Source: an uncultured Clostridia bacterium (GTDB lineage: Bacteria > Bacillota > Clostridia > Oscillospirales > CAG-272). From it: 57,235 bases of DNA. Below the pieces are notes generated by a model. The model was not told the DNA's origin. It ran no database searches and saw only the letters and a program-made list of their open reading frames with translations. Made by a program: the position numbers and the translations under genes. Location of the stretch: contig CALYAD010000044.1 in NCBI GenBank assembly GCA_944393415.1, positions 1 to 57,235 on the forward strand, given 5' to 3'. Positions 48,912 through 57,124 of this stretch are shown in pieces. The first letter of the stretch is position 1; each line of letters begins with the position of its first letter.

Positions 48912-51440
48912 TTACGCTGTCTCAATACCGGCGGCTTTTTGCAGACTGAGCTTTTGTATAGCGTCCTCGCGCATTTTATACTTCAGGATCTTTCCCGCGG
49001 CGTTCATCGGGAAGGATTCTACGAAATCTATATATTTCGGAACCTTGTGACGCGCCATGTGATCTCTGATGTATTGTTTCATTTCGTCGGCGGTCATGGT
49101 TTTTCCTTCTTTAAGTATAATGCAGGCCATAATTTCCTCGCCGTACTGGTCGTCCGGGACGCCGATGACCTGTACATCCTTGACGCTGGGATGTGTGTAA
49201 ATGAACTCCTCGATCTCCTTCGGATATATGTTTTCGCCTCCGCGGATGATCATGTCCTTCAGGCGTCCGGTTATACGGTAGTTTCCCTCCGGAGTACGGA
49301 GAGCAAGGTCGCCGGTATGAAGCCATCCGTTTTTGTCTATGGCTGCGGCGGTAGCTTTCGGCATCTTGTAGTAGCCCTTCATTATATTGTATCCGCGTGC
49401 GACGAACTCGCCGGTGACGTTATCCGGCAGATCCTCTCCGGTTTCCGGATCGACGATCTTACATTCTATTTCGGGAAGCGCGCGTCCTACCGTGCCTACC
49501 CTGACGTCTATCGGATCGTCTGTACTGCTCATGGTGCAGCCGGGAGATGATTCGGTCTGACCGAATACTATCGTGATTTCGGTCATATGCATTTTATCTA
49601 CCACCTGCTGCATGACCGAGATCGGACAGGGGCTTCCGGCCATAATACCGGTGCGCATATATGAAAAGTCGGTCTTCTCAAAATCCGGATGCTCAAGCAT
49701 AGCGATGAACATCGTGGGAACCCCGTGGAAGCAGGTGATTCTTTCGGCATTTATGCAGGCAAGCGCGGGTTTTGGCGAAAAATACGGAAGCGGCAGAAGG
49801 GTCACGCCGTGCGTCATGGCAGCGGTCATTGCCAGTACCATTCCGAAGCAATGGAACATCGGGACCTGTATCATCATACGGTCGGCGTTTGAAAGATCCA
49901 TGCGGTCGCCGATACATTTTCCGTTGTTTACTACGTTGTAGTGCGTCAGCATGACCCCCTTCGGGAAGCCGGTGGTTCCGGAGGTATACTGCATATTGCA
50001 TACATCGTTTTTATCGACCGCCGCCGCCATTCTGATAATCTCGTCTACAGGCACGTATTTTTTGCGCGCCATCGCCTCATCCCAGGTGAGTGATCCCGGC
50101 TGTCTGAAGCCTACTGTAATAACGTTGCGCAGAAACGGAAGACGTTTTGCGTGGAGCTGTTCACCCGGAACGGTGTTTTTTAATTCGGGACAAAGCTCGT
50201 TTATTATCGCGCGGTAATTTGAATCACGGTAGCCCTCGCACAGTATAAGCGTATGCGTATCGGACTGGCGGAGCAGGTATTCGGCTTCATGGATCTTGTA
50301 AGCGGTGTTCATTGTTACAAGGACGGCGCCTATCTTAGTCGTAGCCCAGAACGCTATATACCACTGCGGAAGATTGGTTGCCCAGACCGCGACGTGATGA
50401 CCGGCCCGTACTCCGAGAGATACCAGCGCGCGCGCAAAATCGTTTACATCGTCGCGGAATTCCGAATAGGTCCTGGTATAGTCGAGAGTGGTAAACTTGA
50501 AAGCGTACTGATCCGGAAATTCCTCGACAATGCGGTCAAGCACATCGGAAAAGGTACAGTCTATAAGAACATCCTTTTTCCAGACGTATTTTCCGGTTTT
50601 TGCATTGTTGCTGTACAGAGCGCTCTGAGCGCGCGAGGTGGAATCGTAACGGCTCATAAAACTGACGAAGTGCGGGAAAATTATTTCGGGGTCGTTTATA
50701 TCGGGAAGCCACGCGGGATCCCACTCAAGAGAGATAAAGCCGTCATAGTTGATCGAGCGGAGAGCGTTCATCATCTCGTCGATAGGAAGCTCGCCTTTGC
50801 CTATCAGACAAAAGCTGAGATTTCCGTCGTTGTCTTTTTCAGAATCCTTAATATGAACGTGTCTGACGTATGCCCCGAGATTTTCTATGGTTCGGCTTGG
50901 ATCTTCACCGCCAAAGAAAAATGTATTGTGCATATCCCAAAGCGCGGCAAGGCTGTCAAGCGCGAAGCTGTCAAGCAATGATTTCAGCGCTGAGGTATCT
51001 GAAAACACTCCCACTGTTTCGATAAGAATGGTAACGTCGACCCGCTCCGCGTAGGGGAGAGCGGATGACAGAAATCTGCTTGCGTTATTAATTATTTCCT
51101 CAGTATTTTCTTTATCCGAGCGCAGAGTATGGACACGTACCGCCTTGGCTCTGAGATTATACGCGGTATCAATTATATTTTTTAATTTTTCCAATTTGTC
51201 CGCGTCGTCCTTGCCGTCGGCGATATCGCCGGGAAAATCCACGCAAGGAACGGTAAGCTTGTTTTCCAGAAGATAACGACGTGTTGCCGGCAGGCTGTAT
51301 GATTCAAGAACGCCTGCGTAAATGCTCGGGTCGCTTATATCATGGAGTTCGATACCGTCTATTTTCATATCGGTGGCAAGACGAGTTATAGTCTGCCATC
51401 CTAGATATTGCCAGCCTTTAGTTGAAAAAGAGAGCTTCAC
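48912..51440 (-). CDS. Fusion of xylose-isomerase-like TIM barrel and acyl-CoA/AMP ligase
   Basis: The 842-residue protein joins two usually separate families. Residues 1-270 form a sugar phosphate isomerase/epimerase-like barrel with the metal ligands kept: Glu in ILIETVG, Asp and His in WDMHNTFF, His in VHIKDS and Glu in SLEWDP. Residues from about 285 form a complete acyl-CoA synthetase: YTSGTTGFPKGVMLTH, FGQTESSPG, GWLHTGD, GRLKDMIIRGGENIYPKE and the C-terminal catalytic Lys in MNAAGKILKYK. It should activate an organic acid to its CoA ester; the barrel may process a linked substrate. The start is GTG with GGAGG upstream and overlaps the LeuA-like gene by four bases. The substrate is not fixed by sequence. 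Confidence 0.88.
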   Translation of the reverse strand: MKLSFSTKGWQYLGWQTITRLATDMKIDGIELHDISDPSIYAGVLESYSLPATRRYLLENKLTVPCVDFPGDIADGKDDADKLEKLKNIIDTAYNLRAKAVRVHTLRSDKENTEEIINNASRFLSSALPYAERVDVTILIETVGVFSDTSALKSLLDSFALDSLAALWDMHNTFFFGGEDPSRTIENLGAYVRHVHIKDSEKDNDGNLSFCLIGKGELPIDEMMNALRSINYDGFISLEWDPAWLPDINDPEIIFPHFVSFMSRYDSTSRAQSALYSNNAKTGKYVWKKDVLIDCTFSDVLDRIVEEFPDQYAFKFTTLDYTRTYSEFRDDVNDFARALVSLGVRAGHHVAVWATNLPQWYIAFWATTKIGAVLVTMNTAYKIHEAEYLLRQSDTHTLILCEGYRDSNYRAIINELCPELKNTVPGEQLHAKRLPFLRNVITVGFRQPGSLTWDEAMARKKYVPVDEIIRMAAAVDKNDVCNMQYTSGTTGFPKGVMLTHYNVVNNGKCIGDRMDLSNADRMMIQVPMFHCFGMVLAMTAAMTHGVTLLPLPYFSPKPALACINAERITCFHGVPTMFIAMLEHPDFEKTDFSYMRTGIMAGSPCPISVMQQVVDKMHMTEITIVFGQTESSPGCTMSSTDDPIDVRVGTVGRALPEIECKIVDPETGEDLPDNVTGEFVARGYNIMKGYYKMPKATAAAIDKNGWLHTGDLALRTPEGNYRITGRLKDMIIRGGENIYPKEIEEFIYTHPSVKDVQVIGVPDDQYGEEIMACIILKEGKTMTADEMKQYIRDHMARHKVPKYIDFVESFPMNAAGKILKYKMREDAIQKLSLQKAAGIETA

Positions 51441-52855
51441 CTTTCTGCCTCCTCGTAAATTATTTTGTTAAGCGCGTTAAGATATGCGTGTATGCTCGCG
51501 CCTATAATGTCGGTGGAGATGCCGTTTCCGGAATAGATTTTTCCGCCGCTGCGTAGCCTTACAAGAGCGTTGCCCATGGCCTCGTGACCTTCCGTCACTG
51601 ACTGTATCTGGAAATCGTCGAGCTCGTAATGATGACCGATTATCTGCTCGATCGCCATAAAGGACGCGTCTATAGGACCGTCTCCGACTGTAATGCCTTC
51701 ATACTTTTCGCCGTCCTTTTCAAGACAAATGTGAGCTGAGGCGCTGATGACGTTTCCGCTGTTTGTAAGATAACTGACAAGCCGGTATGTTGAAGGCACC
51801 TGCATTGCGGAGGTGGCGACTATCGCTTCCAGTTCTCTCGCGTTAACCTTCTTTTTTTCGGCCACACGCACAAAAGCCTCGTATACCTTTGCCTCGTCCT
51901 CCGGCGAAAGATCGTAACCGAGCTTTTTTACCGCTGAGGAAACGGAGGTAATATCATCGCTTTTGTCAAGTGATATACTGTTTTCATCAATGCTCTCGGA
52001 ATTTTCGGATTTTTCGGCGAGGATATCCGTTTTGTATTTTATAGTATGGTTGATATTTTTTATTGACGTGGATACGACCGTACAGTCAAGCCCGGAGGTG
52101 ATCCCAAGCGAATCTCCGCGGGAGCGTAAAAATTCCGATATCGCAAGCAGAGAAGCGTATCTTCCGCCATAGGCACAGGTCTTTATTCCGCAAGCCCCGG
52201 CTTCAATCGCAGCGAAAGAACCGGCGACAGCCATATGTATCCTGTCCGGACATACATATGTCAGATTTTTTTCTTTGATTTCCGGTATCCCGTTAATAAT
52301 ATCTGAAATAAAACGTTCTGTTTCAGATGGGAGCATGGCGCAAGCGCTGTCGCAGAGAGAGATCTGTGACGCTCCCGCCTCTATCGCGGTTTTTATGACA
52401 GTGATGAGAAAATCATGCTCAGCCCGACTGGCATCCTCCGCGCAGAATTCAATGTAATTTATTTTTTGAGAGCATTGACGGATAATATTTCCGACAGCTT
52501 CGGTCATAGCGGCGGGTTTTTTGTGACTAAGATATTCCATACCCACGGTCGATACGGGAACGCTGAGCCTGAGACGCGGATTTTTTACCGCGGACGCCGC
52601 TTTACAGACAATATCGTTTTCCGCTTCGTCAAGACCTATAGTAAGTGAGATCGCGCTGTTTTTCAGCAGAGGAGCTACCGTTTCGATAAGCAGGGGATCG
52701 GTTTTGGGATTGACTATTTTCCCGAAATCAATACAGTCTACGTTCATGCGGTCAAGCTGCTTTGCGATCGCGATCTTTTCTTTGAAGCCGAGACAGAAGT
52801 CGGCGTCGCTCTGAGCGTCGCACAGAGTAAGGTCGGTGATATGAATTTTTTTCAT
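51437..52855 (-). CDS. LeuA-like protein with degenerate active site and intact regulatory domain
   Basis: The 472-residue protein has the 2-isopropylmalate/homocitrate synthase layout: an HMGL-like barrel (residues 1-275), a linker of about 60 residues and a C-terminal LeuA allosteric domain with VGDGPIDASF and GISTDIIGASIHAYLNALNK. In the barrel the opening motif is TLCDAQ instead of TLRDGEQ. The metal-binding HxH (usually HCHND) is replaced by VCPDRIH, and the GERAGN loop by CAYGGRYAS. It probably cannot do normal synthase chemistry. It could sense leucine or regulate a partner enzyme, or catalyse another reaction. ATG with GAAAGGAA upstream. First gene after the T-box. Confidence 0.82.
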   Translation of the reverse strand: MKKIHITDLTLCDAQSDADFCLGFKEKIAIAKQLDRMNVDCIDFGKIVNPKTDPLLIETVAPLLKNSAISLTIGLDEAENDIVCKAASAVKNPRLRLSVPVSTVGMEYLSHKKPAAMTEAVGNIIRQCSQKINYIEFCAEDASRAEHDFLITVIKTAIEAGASQISLCDSACAMLPSETERFISDIINGIPEIKEKNLTYVCPDRIHMAVAGSFAAIEAGACGIKTCAYGGRYASLLAISEFLRSRGDSLGITSGLDCTVVSTSIKNINHTIKYKTDILAEKSENSESIDENSISLDKSDDITSVSSAVKKLGYDLSPEDEAKVYEAFVRVAEKKKVNARELEAIVATSAMQVPSTYRLVSYLTNSGNVISASAHICLEKDGEKYEGITVGDGPIDASFMAIEQIIGHHYELDDFQIQSVTEGHEAMGNALVRLRSGGKIYSGNGISTDIIGASIHAYLNALNKIIYEEAER

Positions 52856-53001
52856 TTTTGCCAGTTCCTTTCTTGATAAAATCAGATGCTTTTACCCGAT
52901 ATTCAACCCGACGTAAGATAAATTATAATTATACGCGGAGCTTGCGATTACGGGTATGTGAAAACAGAATCTAATTTGTGTTCCCGGGTAGGTAGATAAA
53001 A

Positions 53002-53042
53002 CAAAAAATCCCCGAGGCAGTATAAAAACTGCTTCAGGGACG
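53002..53042 (-). terminator. T-box terminator
   Basis: On the minus strand CCCTGAAGCAGT and ACTGCCTCGGGG pair (with a few mismatches) around TTTTTAT, followed by ATTTTTTGTTTT. It is the terminator that the T-box antiterminator competes with. Confidence 0.85.
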
Positions 53043-53334
53043 ACATTTATATATGCCGCGGTACCACCCAATTTACCGCCTTAAACAGGCAGGTCACTTA
53101 GTCAGACTCAGATCACTATTAACATTACATGATGTAAAATGATGTAAGTCGTTAGCCATGATAACGGGGCTGCCGTGATCTCTTAACGGGTCAAACGACC
53201 TTTCGGAAATCCTACTCCGGAACGAGACCGCCGCTGTACACCGCATATCGGCTTTCACCTGCCGCCGATTCTCTGTATACGATTAATACAGGACGTAATT
53301 CCATCTTCGTATTTTATCTTGTATTTACTTAGCT
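53003..53334 (-). promoter_or_regulatory. T-box leader, probably leucine-specific
   Basis: The minus strand carries GGGTGGTACCGCG (53059-53071), the diagnostic T-box sequence that pairs with the tRNA acceptor end, about 20 bases before the terminator stem. Upstream lies stem I with AGAGA and a distal stem (ATCGGC / GCCGAT). On its descending strand GGTCTCGTTCC gives a plausible specifier codon CTC (53224-53226), leucine. The variable base of the acceptor-pairing bulge predicts tRNA discriminator A, as in tRNA-Leu. Uncharged tRNA-Leu would permit read-through into the three downstream genes. The specifier was assigned by eye. Confidence 0.85.
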
Positions 53335-53363
53335 ATTATATCACTTTTTAAGTTCGATGTCAA
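53335..53363 (-). promoter_or_regulatory. Promoter of the T-box operon
   Basis: On the minus strand a perfect TTGACA (53358-53363) and TATAAT (53335-53340) are 17 bases apart, immediately before the T-box leader. Confidence 0.85.
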
Positions 53364-53465
53364 GATGCGAAATTAAAAAATATACACTTTTTTCGCAAAA
53401 TAATCTGCTTTTTGATGTTTGTTTTTTACATGATCCTGAGGTCGATTATTCTGTTTTCACATCTG

Positions 53466-53576
53466 TTATTCTGAAAACGGCTCGAGAATGAACTCGGTGG
53501 TGTTTTGGCTCTGCTCAAGCGTTTCAAGGCTTAGGATAGGAATAATTTCTAATGCAGGAGATTCGTAGCGTTCCAC
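53466..53576 (-). CDS. Small 36-residue peptide
   Basis: A GTG with the ribosome binding site AAAGGAA nine bases upstream opens a frame reading MERYESPALEIIPILSLETL, then EQSQNTTEFILEPFSE. Short proteins beginning M-x-Y-x-x-P-x-L-E-I are widespread in Clostridia, often next to secreted proteins or RiPP-like genes, and their role is unknown. It lies 72 bases after the secreted protein on the same strand. There is no Cys or Gly-rich tail typical of modified peptides. It was found by reading the gap and may be real. Confidence 0.5.
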   Translation of the reverse strand: MERYESPALEIIPILSLETLEQSQNTTEFILEPFSE

Positions 53577-53647
53577 TTTTGTGTTCCTTTCTTCAATATT
53601 ATAAATTATAATAATTCAATTCTATTGTTATTGAGCCGATAACGGAA

Positions 53648-54667
53648 TCAAGAGAAATACCTGCTTGCCGCCGTATAATAAATATACAGTGCTGTAACGG
53701 TATTTCGCAACGAGATGTCGCTGCTTTGGCTGAGCACAAGATCCACATAATGAAGCGGAGAGTAAACAATATAACCGCTTTTATTTTGATCTTTGATAAG
53801 CAATGTACGGGTCTGCGCCAGCTCGGGGGCTGATATACCGTCTATTGTTACTCTATAGGCGTCAAGCTTTTCATCGTATATTGGCATCAGCGTACTGCTA
53901 TTGTATGTGAAAGTATAATCAGAAATCGTGTATCCGTCCGATAAACGAAGATAGAAGCAGATACCCGTATCCGAATCAAGCTTCAGCGCGCTTGACAGGT
54001 ATTCAAGGCCTGCCGGGAAATCGGGAGACTTCAGAAAATAGGCTTCGGAGGGATCTATTACCGTTTCGTTGTTTAAAACCGGGTCTTGCGCATCGTCGTA
54101 CAAATTTTCGTTTGCGAGCTCCGATAGGCTGTAGCTGAAATACTGCTGGGCATAGCCTCCGAAATTCAGCATTGCGCGCACAAGCTCTTTAAGTTCGTCC
54201 GGTTTATTTGGATCGGAATAAGAGCCGTTAAGTATGTTTAATGCGTAATCGTATACAGAATACGAGTCGGTATATACCGTGCTTCCGTCTGACAAACAGA
54301 GTCTTAAAATCACGTCTGAGGTAATCTGCGTGACAGCAACCTCGTACTGAAAAACAAAGCACTCAACAGCTTCGCCGTTTATTGTTACTGTTTTCTTTGC
54401 GTCGTTATTTACGGGGATTTTTTCGGTTTTTCTGTCTTGAGAACTGATAAGGACGTACGCGTCGCCGTTTTCCGCTATTGAGTCGTCAATGTTAAGGTAA
54501 AATTTTATGCCTATATTCCCGTTCAGTACAAGACTGTGAGCGATTGTTTCAGCAGGGGGCGTGTCAGAGTAAGATGGTTCGGCTGAGAGTACGTAAACGG
54601 AAAACGCATTAAAAATAACGGCGGCAAGTAATACGACTGAAATATTTCGGGAGAGCTTTCTTATCAT
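53648..54667 (-). CDS. Secreted protein of unknown function
   Basis: The 339-residue protein has a signal peptide (ISVVLLAAVIFNAFSVYVLS). A beta-rich body follows, with two copies of a pattern around LVLNGNIGIKFYLNID and LKLDSDTGICFYLRLSD, and a conserved ELVRAMLNFGGYAQQYF segment between them. Proteins with this arrangement are common as secreted proteins or lipoproteins of gut Clostridia, often attached to LRR or cohesin-like parts; no activity is known. The ATG at 54667 has GGAGGAATT upstream. No lipobox Cys or wall anchor was found. It has its own promoter. Confidence 0.75.
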   Translation of the reverse strand: MIRKLSRNISVVLLAAVIFNAFSVYVLSAEPSYSDTPPAETIAHSLVLNGNIGIKFYLNIDDSIAENGDAYVLISSQDRKTEKIPVNNDAKKTVTINGEAVECFVFQYEVAVTQITSDVILRLCLSDGSTVYTDSYSVYDYALNILNGSYSDPNKPDELKELVRAMLNFGGYAQQYFSYSLSELANENLYDDAQDPVLNNETVIDPSEAYFLKSPDFPAGLEYLSSALKLDSDTGICFYLRLSDGYTISDYTFTYNSSTLMPIYDEKLDAYRVTIDGISAPELAQTRTLLIKDQNKSGYIVYSPLHYVDLVLSQSSDISLRNTVTALYIYYTAASRYFS

Positions 54668-54716
54668 AACGGGCAGAATTCCTCCTTGTACCGTATTTTC
54701 GTAAGGCTTTGTAATC

Positions 54717-54745
54717 ATATTATCACAAAGTGCGCCAAAAGTCAA
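54717..54745 (-). promoter_or_regulatory. Promoter of the secreted protein gene
   Basis: On the minus strand TTGACT (54740-54745) and TAATAT (54717-54722) are separated by 17 bases. Confidence 0.5.
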
Positions 54746-54835
54746 TATAATTCGACAAAAAATCGGTATTATATACATGTATTTAATATGAATTTACTCG
54801 TGTGGAAAACGGATTTTATAAAAATAATATTTTAA

Positions 54836-54851
54836 TTGACGTATATGTCAA
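54836..54851. promoter_or_regulatory. TTGAC-N6-GTCAA palindrome in a divergent intergenic region
   Basis: TTGAC and GTCAA face each other across six bases in the AT-rich 340-base space between the divergent secreted-protein and SGNH genes. This could be a regulator site shared by both, but the half-sites also resemble -35 boxes, so the call is weak. The rest of the region shows no gene. Confidence 0.3.
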
Positions 54852-55009
54852 AATGTAATGCGATTATTTGTATGTTTTGACGTATTCATTTTTTTGAAAA
54901 ACTCTTGATTTTTATAATTAATAATGGTAACATAAAGTGAAAATATTTTTTTGAATATTTTTATAATAACTGAGTGTCAAAACAGTCAGACATAGGAAAG
55001 GAAAATAAA

Positions 55010-55669
55010 ATGAAGCTCGAGAATATTTCGGCAAACTTCCTCGGAGACAGTATAACCGAGGGGCACGGAACGACCGGTCAGGATAAGACCTTCCATCAGC
55101 TCATAGCAAAAAGGTACGGCATGAAAACAGCCAGAAATTACGGTATAGGGGGCACGCGCTTCGCGAGGCAAGGTACTGCGAGCGTGCAGCCGATATGGGA
55201 CAGAAATTTCTGCGACAGATTTTCGGAAATGGACGACGACGCGCAGCTTGTCGTGGTCTTCGGAGGCACAAACGATTTCGGTCATGGGGACGCGCCGTTA
55301 GGATCCTTTGCCGACAGAGAGCCCATAACCTTTTATGGAGCATGCCATTATCTTATGAGTGGACTGCTTAATAAATACCCGGAGTCGAGAATAGTTATAA
55401 TGACTCCTCTTCACAGATGCAATGAGGATAACCCGAAGGGGGACGGTAATAAGGCGTATAATGTCGCGCCGCTTTCCGAATATGTGAGGATAATAAAAGA
55501 GGTGGCGGAATATTATTCGCTGCCGGTGCTTGACCTGTGGGCATGCAGCGGGATACAGCCGAAGGTGGAAGTAATAAAGAGAATGTATTGCCCGGACGGA
55601 CTTCATCCGAATGACGCCGGACACGCAAGACTGGCGGAGGTCATCGGAAATTATCTTTTGAACCTGTAA
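55010..55669 (+). CDS. SGNH/GDSL-family hydrolase
   Basis: The 219-residue protein has all the SGNH blocks: FLGDSITEGHG (nucleophile Ser), NYGIGGTRFA (block II), VFGGTNDFGHG (block III) and DGLHPNDAGHARLA with the catalytic Asp and His. It lacks a signal peptide, so a cytoplasmic esterase or deacetylase acting on sugar esters is likely. It differs clearly from the SGNH protein at 3522-4319. The ATG at 55010 has AGGAAAGGA upstream. The next gene follows after a repeat element. Confidence 0.9.
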   Translation: MKLENISANFLGDSITEGHGTTGQDKTFHQLIAKRYGMKTARNYGIGGTRFARQGTASVQPIWDRNFCDRFSEMDDDAQLVVVFGGTNDFGHGDAPLGSFADREPITFYGACHYLMSGLLNKYPESRIVIMTPLHRCNEDNPKGDGNKAYNVAPLSEYVRIIKEVAEYYSLPVLDLWACSGIQPKVEVIKRMYCPDGLHPNDAGHARLAEVIGNYLLNL

Positions 55670-55691
55670 AAATTAATTACTGAAAGGCACT

Positions 55692-55857
55692 AGCGTGAAA
55701 GATTAATTTGATCGTATCGGAATGCAGACAGTTTCACGCTTAAATTTTCTAAAAGTACATAGTACTTTTGCTTACCAAATACTCACCTTGTGAGTATTTG
55801 GTAAGCACGAAAATTATACATATTTATTTGAGTCGCCAAAGGCGATATGAGGTGATT
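55692..55857 (+). repeat. Full leader repeat, unit 3
   Basis: This 166-base copy has the same four hairpins as the units at 38936-39265. Its central hairpin is a perfect 17-bp stem, GCTTACCAAATACTCAC with GTGAGTATTTGGTAAGC. The end GTCGCCAAAGGCGAT plus ATGAGGTGATTAAA leads into the ATG at 55861. It lies 16.4 kb from the tandem pair, next to an unrelated gene. Confidence 0.9.
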
Positions 55858-55860
55858 AAA

Positions 55861-56913
55861 ATGAAAATTGCAGTAATAGGTTGCGGAACGATAGCAAATT
55901 CCGCGCATATTCCGTCCTATATGAAGAACAGTGAGGCGGAGATAAAGTATTTTTGCGATATAATTCCGGAGCGGGCGCAGGCGGCGGTGGATAAATACGG
56001 CTACGGGATCGCGGTAACGGATTACAGGGACGTGCTTGCCGATCCCGAGATCGAAGCCGTTTCTGTCTGTACTCCCAACAACTGTCACATGGAAATATCT
56101 GTCGCGGCGCTTGCGGCGGGCAAGAACGTGCTTTGCGAGAAGCCGGCGGCGAGAACTCTTGCGGAAGCGGAGCGGATGCTTCAGGCACAAAAAGAATATA
56201 AAAAGGTACTGAATATAGGGGTCGTCAACCGCTTTAACGACAACGTGCGCGAGATGAAGCGGATAATAGACAGCGGAAGACTCGGAGAAATATATCAGGT
56301 ATACGTATCCTTCCGCGCACACCGTTCAATTCCCGGTCTTGGCGGCGCGTTTACCACAAAAGCGATAGCCGGAGGCGGAGTGCTCATTGACTGGGGAGTG
56401 CATTATCTTGATATAGTTATGTACTGCTGCGGAGACCCGGTGGCAAAGACGGTCAGCGCCGAATGCTTTTCAAAGCTTGGATCTCCGATATCGGAATATG
56501 TGTATGAGAAAATGTGGGCCGGTCCCCCTCAGCCGGATGGTGCTTACGACGTGGAGGAGGCAATAACCGGTATAGTCAGAACAGACGGTCCCGTTATATC
56601 GCTCAACGGAGCATGGGCGCAGAATATAGGGGTATCCGATACATATATCGACTTTTTGGGAACAAAGGCGGGAATACGTCTGACTTACGGCGGCTCGTTC
56701 AGGGTATTCGGAACGGCGGACGGTAAGCTTACGGAAGAGACGGTAGACGTTACAAAAAGCAATATGTTCCAGAATGAAATCGACGCTTTTATAGAAAACG
56801 CTAAGCACCCGGAAACCATGCTTCCGTCTCATGTGTCGGTAAATATCAAGACGCAGAGACTGATGGACGCGCTTTACCGCTCAGCGGAGGAACACAGAGA
56901 GGTAACGCTCTGA
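55861..56913 (+). CDS. Gfo/Idh/MocA-family oxidoreductase
   Basis: The 350-residue protein starts with the Rossmann motif IAVIGCGTIANSAH, contains VCTPNNCHMEI and the catalytic-site Lys in LCEKPAARTL (E-K-P), and ends with the usual alpha/beta dimer domain (GGVLIDWGVHYLDIVMY). Members oxidise sugars, inositols or related polyols with NAD(P). Substrate unknown. The ATG at 55861 was chosen because GAGGTG lies eight bases upstream. The 31 codons open in front of it are repeat element sequence and end RQRRYEVIK. It may be co-expressed with the preceding SGNH gene. Confidence 0.92.
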   Translation: MKIAVIGCGTIANSAHIPSYMKNSEAEIKYFCDIIPERAQAAVDKYGYGIAVTDYRDVLADPEIEAVSVCTPNNCHMEISVAALAAGKNVLCEKPAARTLAEAERMLQAQKEYKKVLNIGVVNRFNDNVREMKRIIDSGRLGEIYQVYVSFRAHRSIPGLGGAFTTKAIAGGGVLIDWGVHYLDIVMYCCGDPVAKTVSAECFSKLGSPISEYVYEKMWAGPPQPDGAYDVEEAITGIVRTDGPVISLNGAWAQNIGVSDTYIDFLGTKAGIRLTYGGSFRVFGTADGKLTEETVDVTKSNMFQNEIDAFIENAKHPETMLPSHVSVNIKTQRLMDALYRSAEEHREVTL

Positions 56914-56914
56914 T

Positions 56915-57013
56915 ATTGTCAATGATGGCTGGCATGATTCGGAAGCTGGTGAGTCTAAATATCAGTATGTACCGTTTGACGATATAGCTTCCATAGTAGT
57001 ACCAAAACTGTAA
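56915..57013 (+). pseudogene. Orphan C-terminal coding remnant
   Basis: After the oxidoreductase stop a frame without a start codon reads NDGWHDSEAGESKYQYVPFD and ends DIASIVVPKL followed by a stop. It has the look of a protein C-terminus, so it may be what is left of a deleted gene. I do not recognise the parent family. Confidence 0.35.
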
Positions 57014-57057
57014 GTATTTATACTCAGTTATTTACCCACTTTCGTGCAGAAAAAATC

Positions 57058-57097
57058 AGATATCGGTCGTCTCACAATTATACGACGACCGATATCT
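57058..57097. terminator. Strong hairpin before the last gene
   Basis: AGATATCGGTCGTC and GACGACCGATATCT form a perfect 14-bp stem with a 12-base loop. The run after it is not T-rich, so termination or mRNA protection are both possible. Confidence 0.5.
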
Positions 57098-57124
57098 AAG
57101 TAAATTTGAGATAGGAGTTGTGAT

